64,000 bases of DNA from Nemopilema nomurai (GCA_003864495.1 ML133402.1:276032-340031), one strand, 5' to 3'; shown: positions 24,708-38,696, numbered from the stretch's first letter. Program-made: numbers and translations. The notes: a model not told the origin generated them from the sequence alone.

Positions 24708-27700
24708 TCACAGCTGTTTGAAGTAAATGCAGTAGCCAAGTACGAAGCAGGTGTAGCTCAGCGGGAAAAGAAAGCGACTAATGTAGTCGAGGGGGTGTGC
24801 CTTCTTGGAATCCTCCGGAGACAAGTCATATTTTTCCTGGAATTGCTTCATGGCTAAGACAGTTGAGCTCCTTCGGCCTCTCGCTTCCACTCCACTTCCA
24901 TTGGTCCTAGTAAACGCAAGTGAATTGTCGCTTATGGAGGAGAGGCTCCTTTTCTTGGAAAAGCCATCAACACCGGATGATCTCCTAGGAAACTGTTCCA
25001 AACCAGGGCTTCGAGGGCGGTCCTTTCCATTGGAAACTCCACCATTTTCCCCATTCTCAAACTCACAAGTTTCGTTGATCCGGCTCAAGCGCAAATCTTT
25101 GCTCTCTCTCTCTTCCTATGAAAGTAAAACATTCGTAATAATCTTCAGTTTGATTTTGTAACTAATAATAATTCCAATCATTTCCGATCAAGCGATGCTG
25201 AAAAGAAGAGAAGCAGGGCGGGTAACGGTTATCAATTGGCAAAGCAATTTGTGCCCTCGCAGCGACATTCAACTTGACAACTAACAGCGACTTCGTAGTC
25301 TGACAAGCAGTCCATAAAAATTGGCGGGTTGCTTTACAATACACTATTATCTATGTTTGCATTTAATTGGTTATTTTCAAAGTAGATTATGGTAAGAACT
25401 GAGGATCGTTTGAGCTGGAGCGTTTGAAATCTTCATGGTACTTCTTCGATAAATGATTGACCAGTGCGGTTGGAATATTAGTTAAAAAGGCCCTCTGTCT
25501 GGTACAGCAAAACTAAATTATAACGACTTGCACTGTATTGTGCCGGTCCTATGTTCGCAAGAAGAGTCTCATATCTCAAGATGACTTGAAGAAACTGAAG
25601 GCTCCATTGCGTTGAAATTGGCTTCTCTTTCAGCCTTCAATCTACCGCATTCAGCAGTTTTCTTCAGAACGATCAAAACAAATCTTATTTCATTTCATGA
25701 CGTCAGAAAGAACGTTGTCTGTAGGAGGTTCAAGCAACTGTGATGGCCAACCTTTGCTTTGAACTTCTTGCAGCAAATTAGTTTAATGTCAAACCAGGAA
25801 TGAAGCACTAAGCAGTACTCCAGAAAGTTGATTAGGATGAATACGACATTGCCGAGCAGAAACTGGTCCAGCGCCTTGACGTAGGACACGCGACCGAGGT
25901 TGCTGCTTGCTGCCGACATGACGAACAGCGTGGAAAGGAAACTGGTGACGCAGACGGTGACGCGAGCAGGGTAGGCCCAGGGGGGGATCCAGAAGTTGAT
26001 CCAGGTCATCACGACCAGGATTGCTCCGGGCAGGAAGGTGTTCCAAAAGTAGAAGCCGTTGCGTCTCACTAAGTGGAACTGCACTTTGAGGCTGGAGAAA
26101 GCCCCTGCGGAGCAAAGACAGAATGATAATGACAATTCAAGCAATAATGGTAACAATAAATGATAACATGACAAATTGGACATACAGGTGTCGCTTTCAA
26201 CTTTGGTCAAAAGCGCAGAAAACGAAAGACAAAATGAAAGTTTTTTTGCAGATTCAGCTACTAAAGAAGGAAAGAAGATAAAAGAGTGTACACAAATTTG
26301 TCAATTACAATGAAGTCTGTGAAAGGAAGAGTGGTGCTTTTATGTCATATGCGAATTTCATAGTTGTCATATCATACTTCCTGGTGTTTACTTATGTTCG
26401 TCCAAATGTTTGTTAATAACACCAACCTTTGCTGTTGTTGCTGATTTCCTTCTGCTGCGAGGAGACGTCAATCAGCTTGTAGACGTTGCCTCCAGATGCA
26501 ACCCATTCGACGCCTTTCGTCTTGCGCAGCTTCCCGACCGACTCGAACCAAACGTAGAACACATCCTCCGTTGTGTAGGAATCTGCAACGCAAAATCACG
26601 CCCACTCAATTCCAACTGTGATCAACCTCAAGGCTAGCCTGAACCCCTCTTAGTTTAGGGTCTAGAGGCTTGTTCTCCCAAATAACGCCATGTGGTAGGC
26701 TGCGTTGGATGTCTTTGATAGAAGTAAAAGAGGGATAATCCTTGCTCTGAATCATACAGCCCGCGAACTCTGGGAACCAATGAATAAACCCCCCTCCCCC
26801 CTCCAACGAGTACATAGGTATGTAGGTTGCTCACAGTGACCCCCCTCTTTGGAAAGATTTCAATAATAAAATGTTGTACATGCAATTCAACGCAAATTGT
26901 GTCGATGAGGACTCACAGCTTTCAATGACCAGTGGACAGGCCTGCGTGTCAAATGGATACAACGCGAAGTCCATGGGGCAGGAGGCCACAAGCATTATTC
27001 TGAAACGGCGAATCAGAAGAAATAACGGGTTAAACCGGTTGAGAGACTAGACTAAAGGAGTGCCTTACTTAGCACTCGGTGTGTCTATTGCAACGTCGAA
27101 CAATTAACTGTCTTATAAAGATAGTTTCTATTATGCATTTAGTTGAGAATTTTCATCAATCTAACTCAATCTTTAATTACATGCCAAGCGTAGATATTTA
27201 GGACTACACTGCACCTATACACCCGGAAGGGGTCTGAGGCGAGCATAAAGAAAGGCAGCACTGCTAATAAAACAGCTCTAAATGGAAATGACGCAAAGAC
27301 GTTCCTGTTATCTAGGAGTTGCCCTCTAAGCAAGTGGTTGTGAATCATAACCTAATTTTTGCACCACACAATTCGATGGTCTGTTACTGAAAGAAAGAGG
27401 TATTACATCTAGCCCATCGAGGTGTCAGATCTGGCTTCCTTTTGAATTCCCAAAGGACAAAAATCACAGAGCAAACAAGAAATAGCACCCTCCACCGTAC
27501 ATCTTAGCTATATGAAAAGTTTGTTAATTAACCATAGCCAACAAACGCCCGTTCATTAAACGCCCGTTCATTAAACGCCCGTTCATTAAACGCCCGTTCA
27601 TTAAACGCCCGTTCATTAAACGCCCGTTCATCATGTTTCAGATATTTTCCTTGCAATACTTTATCAATTACTGGTTTTAATTAAATCTTTGAATAAAGGT

Positions 27701-30700
27701 TGCAAAATATTACATTAATAGCCGCCTCTGTTTTGGTTTAAATTCATTCGTATTATCCAAGCAAGAAAAAACATATCTTCGCTCAAAAGTACGTAGAGAA
27801 GCAGCCTCAAAAACGAGACAACAATCGTAGCAAGGGTAGCAATTGGTTTCATGTTTTCTATAGCGGAGGGATATTCTGTAAAATCGTTTTTCTGTAGGCC
27901 AGATCTAAACTAAACATTATCGTGTACAATTTGACATTCAAGTACCCTTTAATAAATGCTGAAACACTAAGCAATGAATCCAAGCAGGTTGAAATGGATA
28001 CCTGGAGCTATAATACAAGTCTCCATTTGGCTTCAAAAGCACTCTCATGGCTTCTTTTGTCACGTATTGAAACTTTGGCTCCTTCGCATTCACAAAGTAT
28101 GTATCAGGAATCCAGAACAAAGAAGCCGGGTTTAACGACATTGTCACGGTTCGGTTGACAGCCCCCACTAAGGACGGGTCGTTCCACCATTGGCGAAAAA
28201 ATATATCGAGACTATATTCCTAAAACGAAATGAATACTCAAACTGGAAACTCCAGTGATAACAAGAAGAGCCTCGAAGTCATAGTTATTATGATATCATG
28301 GTAGGACAGACCTGTAACCACGATTGTGAGGTTAAGAAAGGAGAGTGAAAAGGTCTATGTAGCGGATAAAGTATTTAATGTGAAGAAGTATGGTATAAAA
28401 GCATTGAAACACACAAAACAATTACTGCAGAATGGCTCAAAGTAGTAGCTAAGGGTATGTTTGCTAAGATAAATGCTTGAAATGATTGCGAGCTGTCAAA
28501 GGCTCTTGTTTTTGCTAGCCTCCGTCTAGTGCGCATTCGAAGACTGCAACTTGCGGGTCACTGCTGGCGAGGCGATGAAGTAGTGTCGGGCTTGGTCCCC
28601 TGGAGGCCGTCCCACGGGCTGAGGGGCCAAGGGCGTCCTAAGCTCGACTACAGAACGCTCCTTGCCAGAAACACAGGGCTGGACCCCAAGGACCTCGAGA
28701 CGGCGATTTTTGGCTTTGATAAGGATTGAGCCTCGCATCATTCTTAAATTGTTTTTACATTTTGGCAATTTTGAGCCTCAGTATTCTTGTAGACACAATT
28801 CTATGTGCTTTTCCCATCCAAACTCACTGTTAAAACTTGCTTCGGCAATACATATATGAAATGTGGCATAAAAGCTAATGCCTTTTAATGAATTGTAAAC
28901 GATGGCTGTTATTATCAATCTTATGACAGCGGCGCTCTATTTTAACCCGTACCTGTTTGGACTCATCAATTGGACCAAATGTGACAATCTTCATTTCGAC
29001 CTGAACTTTTGTTGGTGGTCCTGAAATAAAAAACCTTTACAATTACATTGATTTGAAGTAAATATGACTGCGTTTACATATCATATTTTATATGTGTAGG
29101 TAGCTTCCAAAGTATTTATGTCTAAAAACTGGCAGTGAGCAATAATTCTCTAAACTTGACAATCATAAAGGGCAATAAATTATCAATGAACATCTGGCAC
29201 ATCGAAAATAATTTGAAAACATAGTAAATAGCGGTCACTTGTGTTCTAAGCAACTAGAACGTTTTGTATGCGTATTGAAGGGCATATAATATGATGAACA
29301 GGAAGGCTAAATATTTGCTCTTGCAATAAAATGCTTTTGTCTTTCCTATTTCAATGATGATTTTGACCTGCTTTTTAGTTTTTCTCAAATTTAGGACATG
29401 GTTCGATAAAAATTAAAATTGTTCCATGTTATTGTTGAACTCAAATAATGTAAGATGAAGTGCCGAATCATATATGAGATGTTCATTAGAAGAAGTCAAA
29501 AGCAGAACGTGGTGGAGAATCAGACAGTCATCTACTTACCAAAGGATTGGGGCCTGACTTTCCGATCATAATTCTTTATTATGTCATTCAGCGTTTTGAT
29601 TGGAGACAAGGGAACTAAAACAAGAGCACGTGCTTATCAACAGAAGGACTCGCGTGTCTGTAGGAATAGTATACCACCATTTTGTTGGCATTTGGCAATG
29701 TCAAGAGATACAGGCTTGTCAGCGTTTCTTTTTCATAACTTCAAAAAGGCGTCAATGTGCAAGCTATTCGCTAACACTTACGCTAATACAAGACTCTTAG
29801 CATTAGCTTGCCAAAGTGTATTTTGTATATAACTTGAGTATAAAATCCAGATGGCCAATCTCCCTAGATGTTATGACGAAAAGATACGTATAGACAATGG
29901 TGGGGTGTGAAAATGTCTATCAACTAGATTCCCCAGAAAGCGGTTTACCACAAGCAAAAATATTCTTGAAGGAAGCATACAGGAAAAGATCACCGACAAC
30001 CTTCTTCGCTATCGGATGAAGCGGAAGTATCACTTTAATGGGGAATCCCCCTTAGGACACTAATTTATAATAATTACAATTTTTTCTAATTATTGCCTTA
30101 TTATGCCTTGTTATGTTTTTATCAGTATGAAATATTACAGGCACATTTTTACTCGGAAAGAACGGTTGGAATCATCACATTTGAAAAGAACGGTTGGTAT
30201 TACCAGCCGAATTTGAAAACACTTTCTACTTCTTTGAATAGAAGTGGTTTTCAGTCCATTTTCGCGCCATTGAAAGTAATCTATTCTGACAATCGTACTA
30301 TGATCGTACACACAGATTGCGACCAATACATGTGGCGAATTCACGGGCCTGCAATGGAAACGCCACTAAAACAAATTTGATTGACACATCAAAGAGCCCG
30401 CAATTCGCATTTGCTAGTTGAAAACTTTACCGCACCGTCAAGCTTCTAGGAAATCCTAAGTTGGATTACAGTAATTAGAAGTGCATTGAAAGTAATTTTC
30501 AAGGACCAATTGACTGTATGATGGTAAAAAAGCGACAAAAGTGCGTTGTGTGCATCTAATTATAAACAATTAGCTTCACCCACCCGTACTATTCTCGTCA
30601 CTAGAGCAATCCACGTGAAAGACTTCCCTAAAATAAACAAACATGTCTTATGTAGGAAGCATCATTATCATTAACAAGATTTCTAAATACTTTTTCGCTC

Positions 30701-31980
30701 GGGACTATTCAGAATATGTAAAATTCAAATGAGGAAAGCTGGCAAATTAAATAACCAGTCGCGGATCGAAAGCCAAGTGAGAGGTGACGAGAAAGAGCTC
30801 ATGATTTGGCTGTAAATGACCAATCAGAGACCATCTTACTCATTTAGAAGTGCGAAATAAAAATACGAGCCCTTATTGTCTACAAATGACAAGATTTTGC
30901 ATAGAAATGTAGGCAGATTCAAAAAACCCTAGATAAATTGTGCGCCCTTTCTAACAAGCTCTCACATGATTCTCGATTTACTCAAAAGGAAATGTAACAG
31001 AAACAATGTCACGATTTTCTAGCTTCTTTTTTCATCAAAAGGTAGCCTCAGATGAAAAATAACACTCGAAGCCAAAAGGTCCTAGGCATGTTTACTTGGC
31101 TTGCTACTTGGCCGCAATGACCACCTTCGCACCTAAAAGCAGGCAAAGGGCCTGGAGCAGCGGCTTCTCCCAAACAGCATCCACCAAATAGCACCAACAG
31201 TATCTATCGCTGAACACAAGTCATTTCACTCTTTGCGCAATCTTATTTCCATTGGCTCATCTGTTCTATTGTCGACGTCAATCACGCTTCCCACCTGACA
31301 ACTATCTGGTTCACTGCAATCCAACTGGCTCATGTTTGACTCTCTTACTTTTGAACCTCCTTAACTTTAGCAGAAGTATGTGCAGTGACTTGTTTAATTT
31401 CTTCCAACTTTATCCATGCTTCTTTCGTCCTTCTCATTGATTCGGTACACGTTGCAATATCCGTTTTCCCACTTGGTCCACCGAGTGACTTCCAAACTAT
31501 TTATCTCTCTCGTCACTTCGCATTTCCCATCGTGATGCCTCGTTTCATCCGATGCTAACCTTATTCACTAGTATCGAAGCATGTAATTCAGTTCAATTTA
31601 TTTAGCCACGGCTCTGAAATCTCTGCTCGTTGGATAAGGACCGTTCGAGACGAAACAGACAACACGGGAACTATCATTAAACACAAATAAACTTTCATTC
31701 TTTATTCGTAGCATCGATGATGAGCATAAGCCCAATTTCTTTGTCGAGTTCAAAATTTAATTTCAAAAGTGCACTTAGATGTTTTGTACACAAGACCAAC
31801 TAAAACATCATAAACAGGCAATGTTTATATATTTTCTCTGTTTGGAAGGAGCATGCTATACAATCTATCTAATTGAAAATGTTTCATCTGAATCATTCGT
31901 TAAAAGTTTTAACTATTATTGACATACCTCAGTAGTATAACCAGAAGAATTCTGTTCGTCAGTGACACCGCAGCTTTCAT
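24708..31980 (-). CDS. Cys-loop anion channel subunit, GABA-A receptor-like
   Basis: Nine coding exons from ATG 31980: 31928-31980, 30594-30637, 29540-29614, 28953-29020, 28002-28219, 26917-26999, 26427-26582, 25752-26104 and 24708-25115, 485 residues, all phases consistent. The 68-bp and 83-bp exons match the classical GABA/glycine receptor exon sizes. Exon 1 encodes a signal peptide. Visible features are loop-A motif WIPDTYF (116-122), the Cys-loop C160-x13-C174 with CPMDFALYPFD, loop B SYTTED, M1 (about 250-272), M2 starting with the anion-selectivity motif PAR (278-280) with Leu at 9' and Thr at 2' and 6', M3, a long M3-M4 loop and M4 at the C-terminus. The loop contains two RRSS sites of PKA type. 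There is no second cysteine pair of glycine-receptor type. The ligand is inferred as GABA-like, not shown. The next gene upstream on the same strand is KCC. Confidence 0.93.
27543..27632. repeat. 15-bp tandem array, six near-perfect copies
   Basis: The unit AAACGCCCGTTCATT is repeated six times without a mismatch until the last copy. It lies in the receptor intron between exons 26917-26999 and 28002-28219. The GC-rich core contrasts with the AT-rich intron. Perfect copies imply recent expansion. Confidence 0.9.
28490..28729 (+). mobile_element. LINE remnant (C-terminal end of a non-LTR reverse transcriptase ORF)
   Basis: A frame ending at 28729 contains RRLQLAGHCWRGDEVVS and then a GQGRPKLDYRTLL-type stretch and TGLDPKDLE. 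This is the signature found at the C-terminus of many invertebrate LINE ORF2 proteins (AGHC, GRP, and a Y-x-x-x-L box). Everything upstream is missing, as is usual for a 5'-truncated copy. It lies in a receptor intron (28220-28952), on the strand opposite to the gene. Its GC content is higher than its surroundings. Confidence 0.7.
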
Positions 31981-33351
31981 ATCTATTGAAGGAAGTAAGG
32001 CCCTCCTAATTGATTTAAAGCATGGTGTTACTTGTGAAACACGTCTGCTTCAAGACGTTAATATTTCATCAACATGAAAGTTCCATTTATCCAAGTCAAT
32101 CATTTTCAAATAGATTATACTGACTTTATACTAGTTAACAACAGCTGTTAAGCATTTGGGAAATTGAAAGATCCTGTTACTCTAATCATGGTTGAGATCA
32201 AATAGGGGGGTTCTCCAATTTGGATGACATGCCTTGGCAGATCAAGATGGTAGCAGATGTGTGACAACTTAATCGTGGCACAAATCTTACCCTTCACTCA
32301 GGAAGTAAGAGTAAAACCTACAACTTTGTCCTCCTACCATTTGACCTGGCAACGAGTTGTAGTTCAGAATAAGTTCTAGTGAATTATTTGATAGATTGGT
32401 AGATTGTAGATAGATTATATTCATTAGGAACTGTTCATAAGCTTGCACACCTCATTAATCAATGTACAATGTAAGAACTGAGTTACGTCCTTCGAAGATT
32501 TAGAATCCATGTATATATACATGCAATATTTCATTTATCAATCTAAGCATCGCTATTGTATAAGGAGAACGTAATAACAATTCATCCTTTTAATTTTCAG
32601 TCATTAGCTTCGTGCGTACCAAAAGAGATTTAATTAAAATTAACAGATTTCATAAGGCAAATGTCCCGTCTTCTTTGGATAAGAAAACAGCCAGGTGGTC
32701 TTGAAGGTGAGCTATCAGCACAATGAAAAACCTCGAACAGATTGAATTAGTGGGCAGGCGAAAAAGTGATTAGTTAAAGCTTACCCGTTTAAATAATGTT
32801 GTAGTTCCAAGTCTCTCTCACCAGGGTTGCCAACATTAACGATGCGAGAAGGCGCAAATTCGGTGCGAGCAGTGTTTGTGTTGTGAGTGCACAAATGGCT
32901 GGCAAATTGCCTTTGCGGTGCGAACAGGTGGAAATGCTTTCTTTGGCTCCGCGACTAGAGCTCCGCTTCACCTGGCGATGCGAAATGGTTGCGAGCGTAA
33001 ACAAATAGTTGTCGGGCAATCTCGTCGGTGCTCAAATTGCACACAAATTTGAAGAATATTGCATCGTAATTACTGTCTAATTCGATTTAACCGCAACTGT
33101 TTCGTCAATACAAGTAGATTGGCCTTGACTTAATCAAATCATGAATCGCTCGAGCCGATTTCGAGTCCATTTTCAGGTGACGTCATAGAAACTGCAGCTA
33201 CCTAAATGGCTGATCATCGTACCTGCTCTGCCAGCCACAACTGTTGTGGCCCCCAGTGCTGCGCCACGTGAGTGAAAATACGAATCTATTTGTGGCAAAG
33301 ATCCAATTCGGCTGTAGCAGCGAATTGAAATTACCAACGGATAGACTATAC

Positions 33352-33512
33352 TTAAATTTGGTGTAATCATGTAAGAAGTGTCAACAGTTTTGCCCCTTAA
33401 CTTTGCATTCAAATACATTTGCAGCTGCTCTGAGCTTGCAATATTTTGTCTGCCAAACATCCTAAACTTCATTTGCTCTTGCGACGTAATTTCACTTCTA
33501 TTCTGTCCAGCC
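33352..33512 (-). CDS. Possible first exon of an unknown gene
   Basis: An ATG at 33512 in good context (AAGATGG) opens a frame beginning MAGQNRSEITSQEQ, hydrophilic and without low complexity. It runs to a donor-like G|GTAATT near 33352. A further small open segment with acceptor- and donor-like ends (about 33222-33263) follows downstream. No domain is recognised and the rest of the gene was not found. It could equally be a chance frame. Confidence 0.3.
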
Positions 33513-36500
33513 ATCTTTGCTTGCTTTCTGTCCTAAACCTTGCACTGCACAGAAGCAGTTTCACAAAGACCAGCTTGAAACAACTTCTACATAAGTATGA
33601 TTAATTGCAGAAAAATTCATCAAGGGACTTTGGTCAGCGCAGGACGGTTTTTGAAAATTAGATTGACAAAACACATTGATCAAATCAATGAGATCAAAGT
33701 GAAAGTAAATCAATCTAAATAAATCATGCTGGAATAAGATTCGCTTTTCAAGAACGGAAATGGATCTAGATGGCATCTGCTGGGATGAAACTTCCAATAT
33801 TATAAACTACAGTCTTATTGGTTGAATCTGAGAAACGTTGCGGAATAATTAATGCACTGTTCATTCTACACCTGCGGGCTATATTTGTAGATATCCGAGT
33901 GTATTTGTTGGTTATTCCTTCATTCATTGTATTTTTGAAAACATAGACGTCAGAAATGCTATATCACGAGGCATAGAAAAAGATGTGCTCTAAATCAAAA
34001 ACTTGAGCTATTTAACCGTTTCGCTGAAAAAACTAGCTGAGAAAATCCACGTTTTCAGAGGTTTTTAACACTTTACAAACATTAGAATTAGGGGCCTATA
34101 AAAAATGTATTCCTTTTTAAAGGAACTTATTTTTGAACTAAGATTCGTGGTAAAATGAGCTAAAGAACATAAAAAGTAAAGCAACTCTTGTTGTAAATAT
34201 TGGGGCAGAGATTATCCATATTGTTTTCACCAGGTGCTGTTCATAAAGAATGATAAAACATACTGCACGCAAAATGAAAAGCGAGAAAGATCTCTTCCAT
34301 GTTTGCAAACAAAGCATCTTGAAACTATACAGAACAGTACAATTACCCACCATGCAAAATGCAAATTTAATAAAAAACAAGGTAACAGTTCTATTATAGA
34401 ACTGAACGCGGCAAACAATATTCTGGCAAACTTTTTCTCATTTGAAACACAAGTGGTCTCTCTAACATTGAGCGCAGCTAAATCTGAGGCAAATCAAATG
34501 CCGTAATGAAATTTCATGGCAATTTTGTTTTCATTTTAACGTTATCGGGTTTAGTCTAGAAATAGGACAACCTCGATGTCAGAGCCTGCAGCTAATGGAA
34601 GCACACTGGTAATCTGTTGAGATCTCACTCACTTTCAATTCAGCATTCAGCTGCTCATTCATGAACACATGCTCATGGGGTTTTTTCAATTAACTGCTAT
34701 TTGCACAAAGTTGTCTCAGGGTATTTTGACCGAAGACATGGCAACTTCTCCTGAGCGTGTTACCGCAGCTGTGACACGTCTTAGAGCAAACTCACAGGAG
34801 TGTTCTAGCCTCATTTACCTCAAAGTACGCGACCTCTGCACCCAGTTAAATCCGTTGCTTCTGCTCCCTTTTAAATACCCAGCCACATCCAGCCATTTGT
34901 AGACCTTTTGTTACCTTTCTATTTACCAATTGAGCGTTGTTTACTACAACGAAGATTATTCACTCTATGAAGAATATGCTACCCGGGGTGTTACACAAGG
35001 TGTTTACTAAAGCCCTTTCTTGTTTGACGTCAATTAAGTTTGCGAGAAAGGAGGCAAAGATTTAAAATGCTCGGTCTTACTGTGCTAGTCATGTTATGTG
35101 ACTACTAAAATTCGTGCCTGAGCTTAAAAAGCTTATATTTATTGCCTTCCTCATAACTCAAATTGGCGAATAAAAGACAATGGGGTTCGGTATCAACCAG
35201 ATTAGAAATGGAAGGCGACGGAAGAGCAATGCCTGTATCATTAGTGAATACCAGAATTGTCCCATCATCTGTATTTCAAAAAATTGAGTGAACGGACCGT
35301 TCTTTCGGCAGGTGTAGCCATCCCTCAAAGGATGGTGTCCCAAATGGCGGCCATGTTGCAAACCCAAGGGGGAAGGCAAAGATGAATGAATTTGAATGCA
35401 AATCGAAAGCCGTGAAAGGAAGCGACACAGACAATTGGAACTTGATTGGATCAATGCGGTCGTTTTAGGTCACCAGTCGAAGCAGAAGTGAAAACAAATG
35501 AAGCGAGCATTGCGGCCGCGGGTGCATCCAGGCGGTCGTTGGGCAGAGTATCGCGGTCTTTTCAGCGGAGAGCATTGACGGCGCCGAAGAAATCAAGACA
35601 ATGCGACCCGAGGCTCTGCAGTGGGTGGACAAACCACCCGTTCTGGTTTGCCAGCCAACCAAGCCACACGCGTCAATCAGACACGTACATTGGAAATCAG
35701 TGCAAATGATATGTTGATGGTAGTTTCATGATAAAATACAAGCAAGTGGAGGGGAAATTTCAAGCTCTTTGACAAACATAAAAGTTACTAAAATGACAAT
35801 TTCATATAAGTCTATTTGTCTTTGCTAGGAATCGGAACGCTTTAGAAAACCTTGTGAATTGAAAGTTTCACCACCCATCAGATAAGCTGCCTCCAATCAC
35901 GTGGAAGTTTGCGGTGCACCTTTTCTGAAAAAAGCAGGCCAAATTTGTCAAAAGACAGGACTCCATGACCACTTCGTGTCCCACTTTGTCAGGGTTGAGC
36001 CATCAGTGTGTGAATAACATGAATGGACAAGTAATCAATAGTCAAGTCTGCATTCATAGTTATTTATGATGCTGAATCCAATTCAAACTAATCTTAGACA
36101 GGCTTCTTCCTAATTACAGTATTTAAAGCAAGTGGCGCCACCTGTGAGACTTCTTGCTCAGTTCATGGTCAAGCCTCAACGATGCACATTGTTTATGTTG
36201 ATTGGTACGCGGCTTTGTAAATTCATACTTTCAGCCAGACTCAGGGAGGGTTCAAGTCGACTCAATTCAAGTCGACGAACATGGATGCGCTTTATACTGT
36301 AACGCCCCCACAAGCCTTACCATTGTCTTTCCTTCAAACTCATTTCCTTTTCTTTTGATACATCTGAGTACAATTACTTATCATTTCGTCAAATACGTCA
36401 GCAAAAACGTCAATGATTTTCAGGCGAAAGACGGTACTCATCTAACTTTGCCTCACAACTAGTCGTTTTTGTGATCTGCTTCGGAATTTCATTGTGTCTG

Positions 36501-36525
36501 CAAATATGTCTGATGCAAGAACGTA

Positions 36526-36902
36526 CACGATTTTTTTATAAAAGGAACCTACCACAAGGCCCAGTTCCAAAAGTTCCTTATTCGTAGACCTCAAGTCATC
36601 AGATTTTAGTACCAAAAGTTCCTTAAAAGTTCCTTAATTTTCACTGTACATCAATAAGCCTTAACACTTAATAGAGAGAGGGGCGAGATAAAATATGCGG
36701 AAACTACTCAATGAAGCAATCTATGCGAGTTTGGCTGCAAACGAATGGAATGGGCTTTTAGTTCTTGATGCTTGCAGTTATAAAGAATTTCCAAATCGAA
36801 AAGTTCCTTAGGGATTTCGTTTTTAGTAGTATATATTCTTTATATATTTCGGCCTTCTACATGTAGGTTCCTTAATAAGTGGTTCCTTATAAAAAAAACG
36901 TG
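36526..36902. mobile_element. MITE-like element with inverted terminal repeats and TA flanks
   Basis: The left end CACGATTTTTTTATAAAAGG is mirrored at the right end, which ends CCTTATAAAAAAAACGTG. These are about 22-base imperfect terminal inverted repeats enclosing roughly 377 bp. Both ends are flanked by TA, the usual target duplication of Tc1/mariner-type transposition. The interior holds repeated AGTTCCTTA motifs and no open frame of note. The superfamily assignment is inferred from the TA flanks. Confidence 0.6.
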
Positions 36903-38696
36903 TAATTCTGCCACGAGTGATTCATTGATAAGTTGTCAAGGAACTTTACCTATTCGAAATTCTTCATCAAGGTTACACAGGATCCACCGCGAAAATATTG
37001 TGTGAAAAAATAACAGAAAATGAAATCGCCATCTCACCGTCGAGGTTTCTCGCAGGCAAGAGTTTTCTTCTTTTCCTTTAAGCACCTTCAGAGCGGCCGG
37101 CCTGGGAGAGATGACGGTCCGCACAACCCAAACAAGTTTATCGAACTTCGCAGCTCCTGAGATAAACTATTTTGCAATCATCGTATTTCTAGAAAAGCTA
37201 ATATTTACTGCCAAGTTTACTAATGGCCACGGGTAAAGCAAATCATTCAATATGAAACATATCCTGCAATAGACTACGTTGGAACTTTCATCTTGAATTT
37301 GAATGAATTGCATAATTGATACAGCAACAGGAGCAAAGGTGGAGTGACTATGGAAGACTATAGAACAGATGACTGTGTTTCTGTGTCACGCGGATAGAAG
37401 TCTGGCAATCAGGGGCTGGGAAAGTGCAGTGATAGTACAGAGCTGTTGATCAAGAGACGGCCTTCTTTCTTTCAACATAAGCAAGGCTCGGCAGAGACCA
37501 GTGGAAACCGAAATACAAGCTCGTTTAAACAAAAGCATGGCAGGAACAACCACATAATTCTAATTTCAAGAAAGCAATGTTATAAAGCTATTTCTCATAA
37601 CGAGAACCACTACAAACCTTGGCTGCTAGAAGTGCAGAGCCCAGCCGAGGGCATACAGTTGAATACAGCTGACTTGCCGAGAGGAAGAAGCCAAGCTACG
37701 TGACGTTGGGAAAGTTGCAGATAGTCCCTGGCAAACACATACTTAGGGAAGTCAAACATTCGTAAACAAACCATAATGTATTGAAAATAGTCTCAGCAAA
37801 TCTGTAAACAAAAGAATTAACGAGAGCGGACCAAAATAAGTCTCGAAGGCATGTTTGCATGTTGTCACAACAAAGAGTGTTCTGGATGCCACAAATCTGA
37901 ATTATCCTCCCGTAGTTCAGGTTCTTCTTGTAAAGCGAAGCCTTCGTGTTTATGTTCGGGGCCTCCTGTCCATTCCGCCTCGTGTTCACCTGGAATTACC
38001 GGTAGTTTGATTGACTGTCCTGCAAGAACACGCAGCCTGAACGCTGCTAGGGAAGACTTCCTCATGCGTTAGAAAAAATCGAAAACATTTCCTGTTCATC
38101 CAGAAAAATTTGAAAGAACAGTCAAAGCGACCCCTGGAATGACAAAAGTCAGAATAAGATACGGCATCTGGTTTTGCACTTACTACTATTAAAATATTTT
38201 TGAGGTGACCTACATGCACCAATTCCAGGCAGTGAACTAAGATGAGAATGAGCTCGTAAAACATTATCCTAGAAGTAGAAAGTGATTCTCTAAAATGTTC
38301 CTCCAATTTTGGTTAACCGATCAAACTTTTAGGTTTTCATCCTTGCGCAATTTTCCGTAGCATGTCTGGTAAAAACGCTGGTGCATTCGACAGGCCAGCA
38401 ATGGTACACACGAATACCCAGGTCATCATACAGAGGGTCAGGCATGTAGATGGCGGTAGGAGCAAAGAAATTCACACAAAAAATTTTCTTTCTCTTGAGA
38501 AACCATAAATAACTACCTTGGGCATTCATAAAACGTCAAAATCTAAACAAAGTCTTTCACAACTGTCTCAAAAATTGTAACATACTTCTTTAACTGATAA
38601 AATGCATTTTCTAGAAGAATTAACAACCTAAGAGAGAATTTTTGTGTCGATAACCGACTTTCGAATCCTATTATCGAGCCTCGTTGTCAAATAGTT

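Larger units (their letters stand above)
31981..38696. other. Intergenic between receptor promoter and KCC 3' end
   Basis: This 6.7-kb stretch contains the receptor 5' flank, a possible orphan exon at 33352-33512, a MITE-like element at 36526-36902 and the KCC 3' flank. A GC-rich block at about 35480-35680 is open in several frames but matches nothing I recognise. A minus-strand frame at 37865-38025 starts after an acceptor-like TTCTTGCAG and ends in a stop, and could be a terminal exon of an unknown gene. A frame at 38329-38529 (-) is similarly unsupported. Confidence 0.45.

Noticed and set aside
24343..24721. Overlapping frames on both strands near the receptor stop
   Set aside because: They run through the C-rich tract and encode low-complexity Gly/Trp or His/Pro text in the presumed 3' UTR.
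25789..26115. 108-codon frame overlapping the receptor transmembrane exon
   Set aside because: It is an alternative frame of the M1-M3 exon, whose main frame has all channel motifs.
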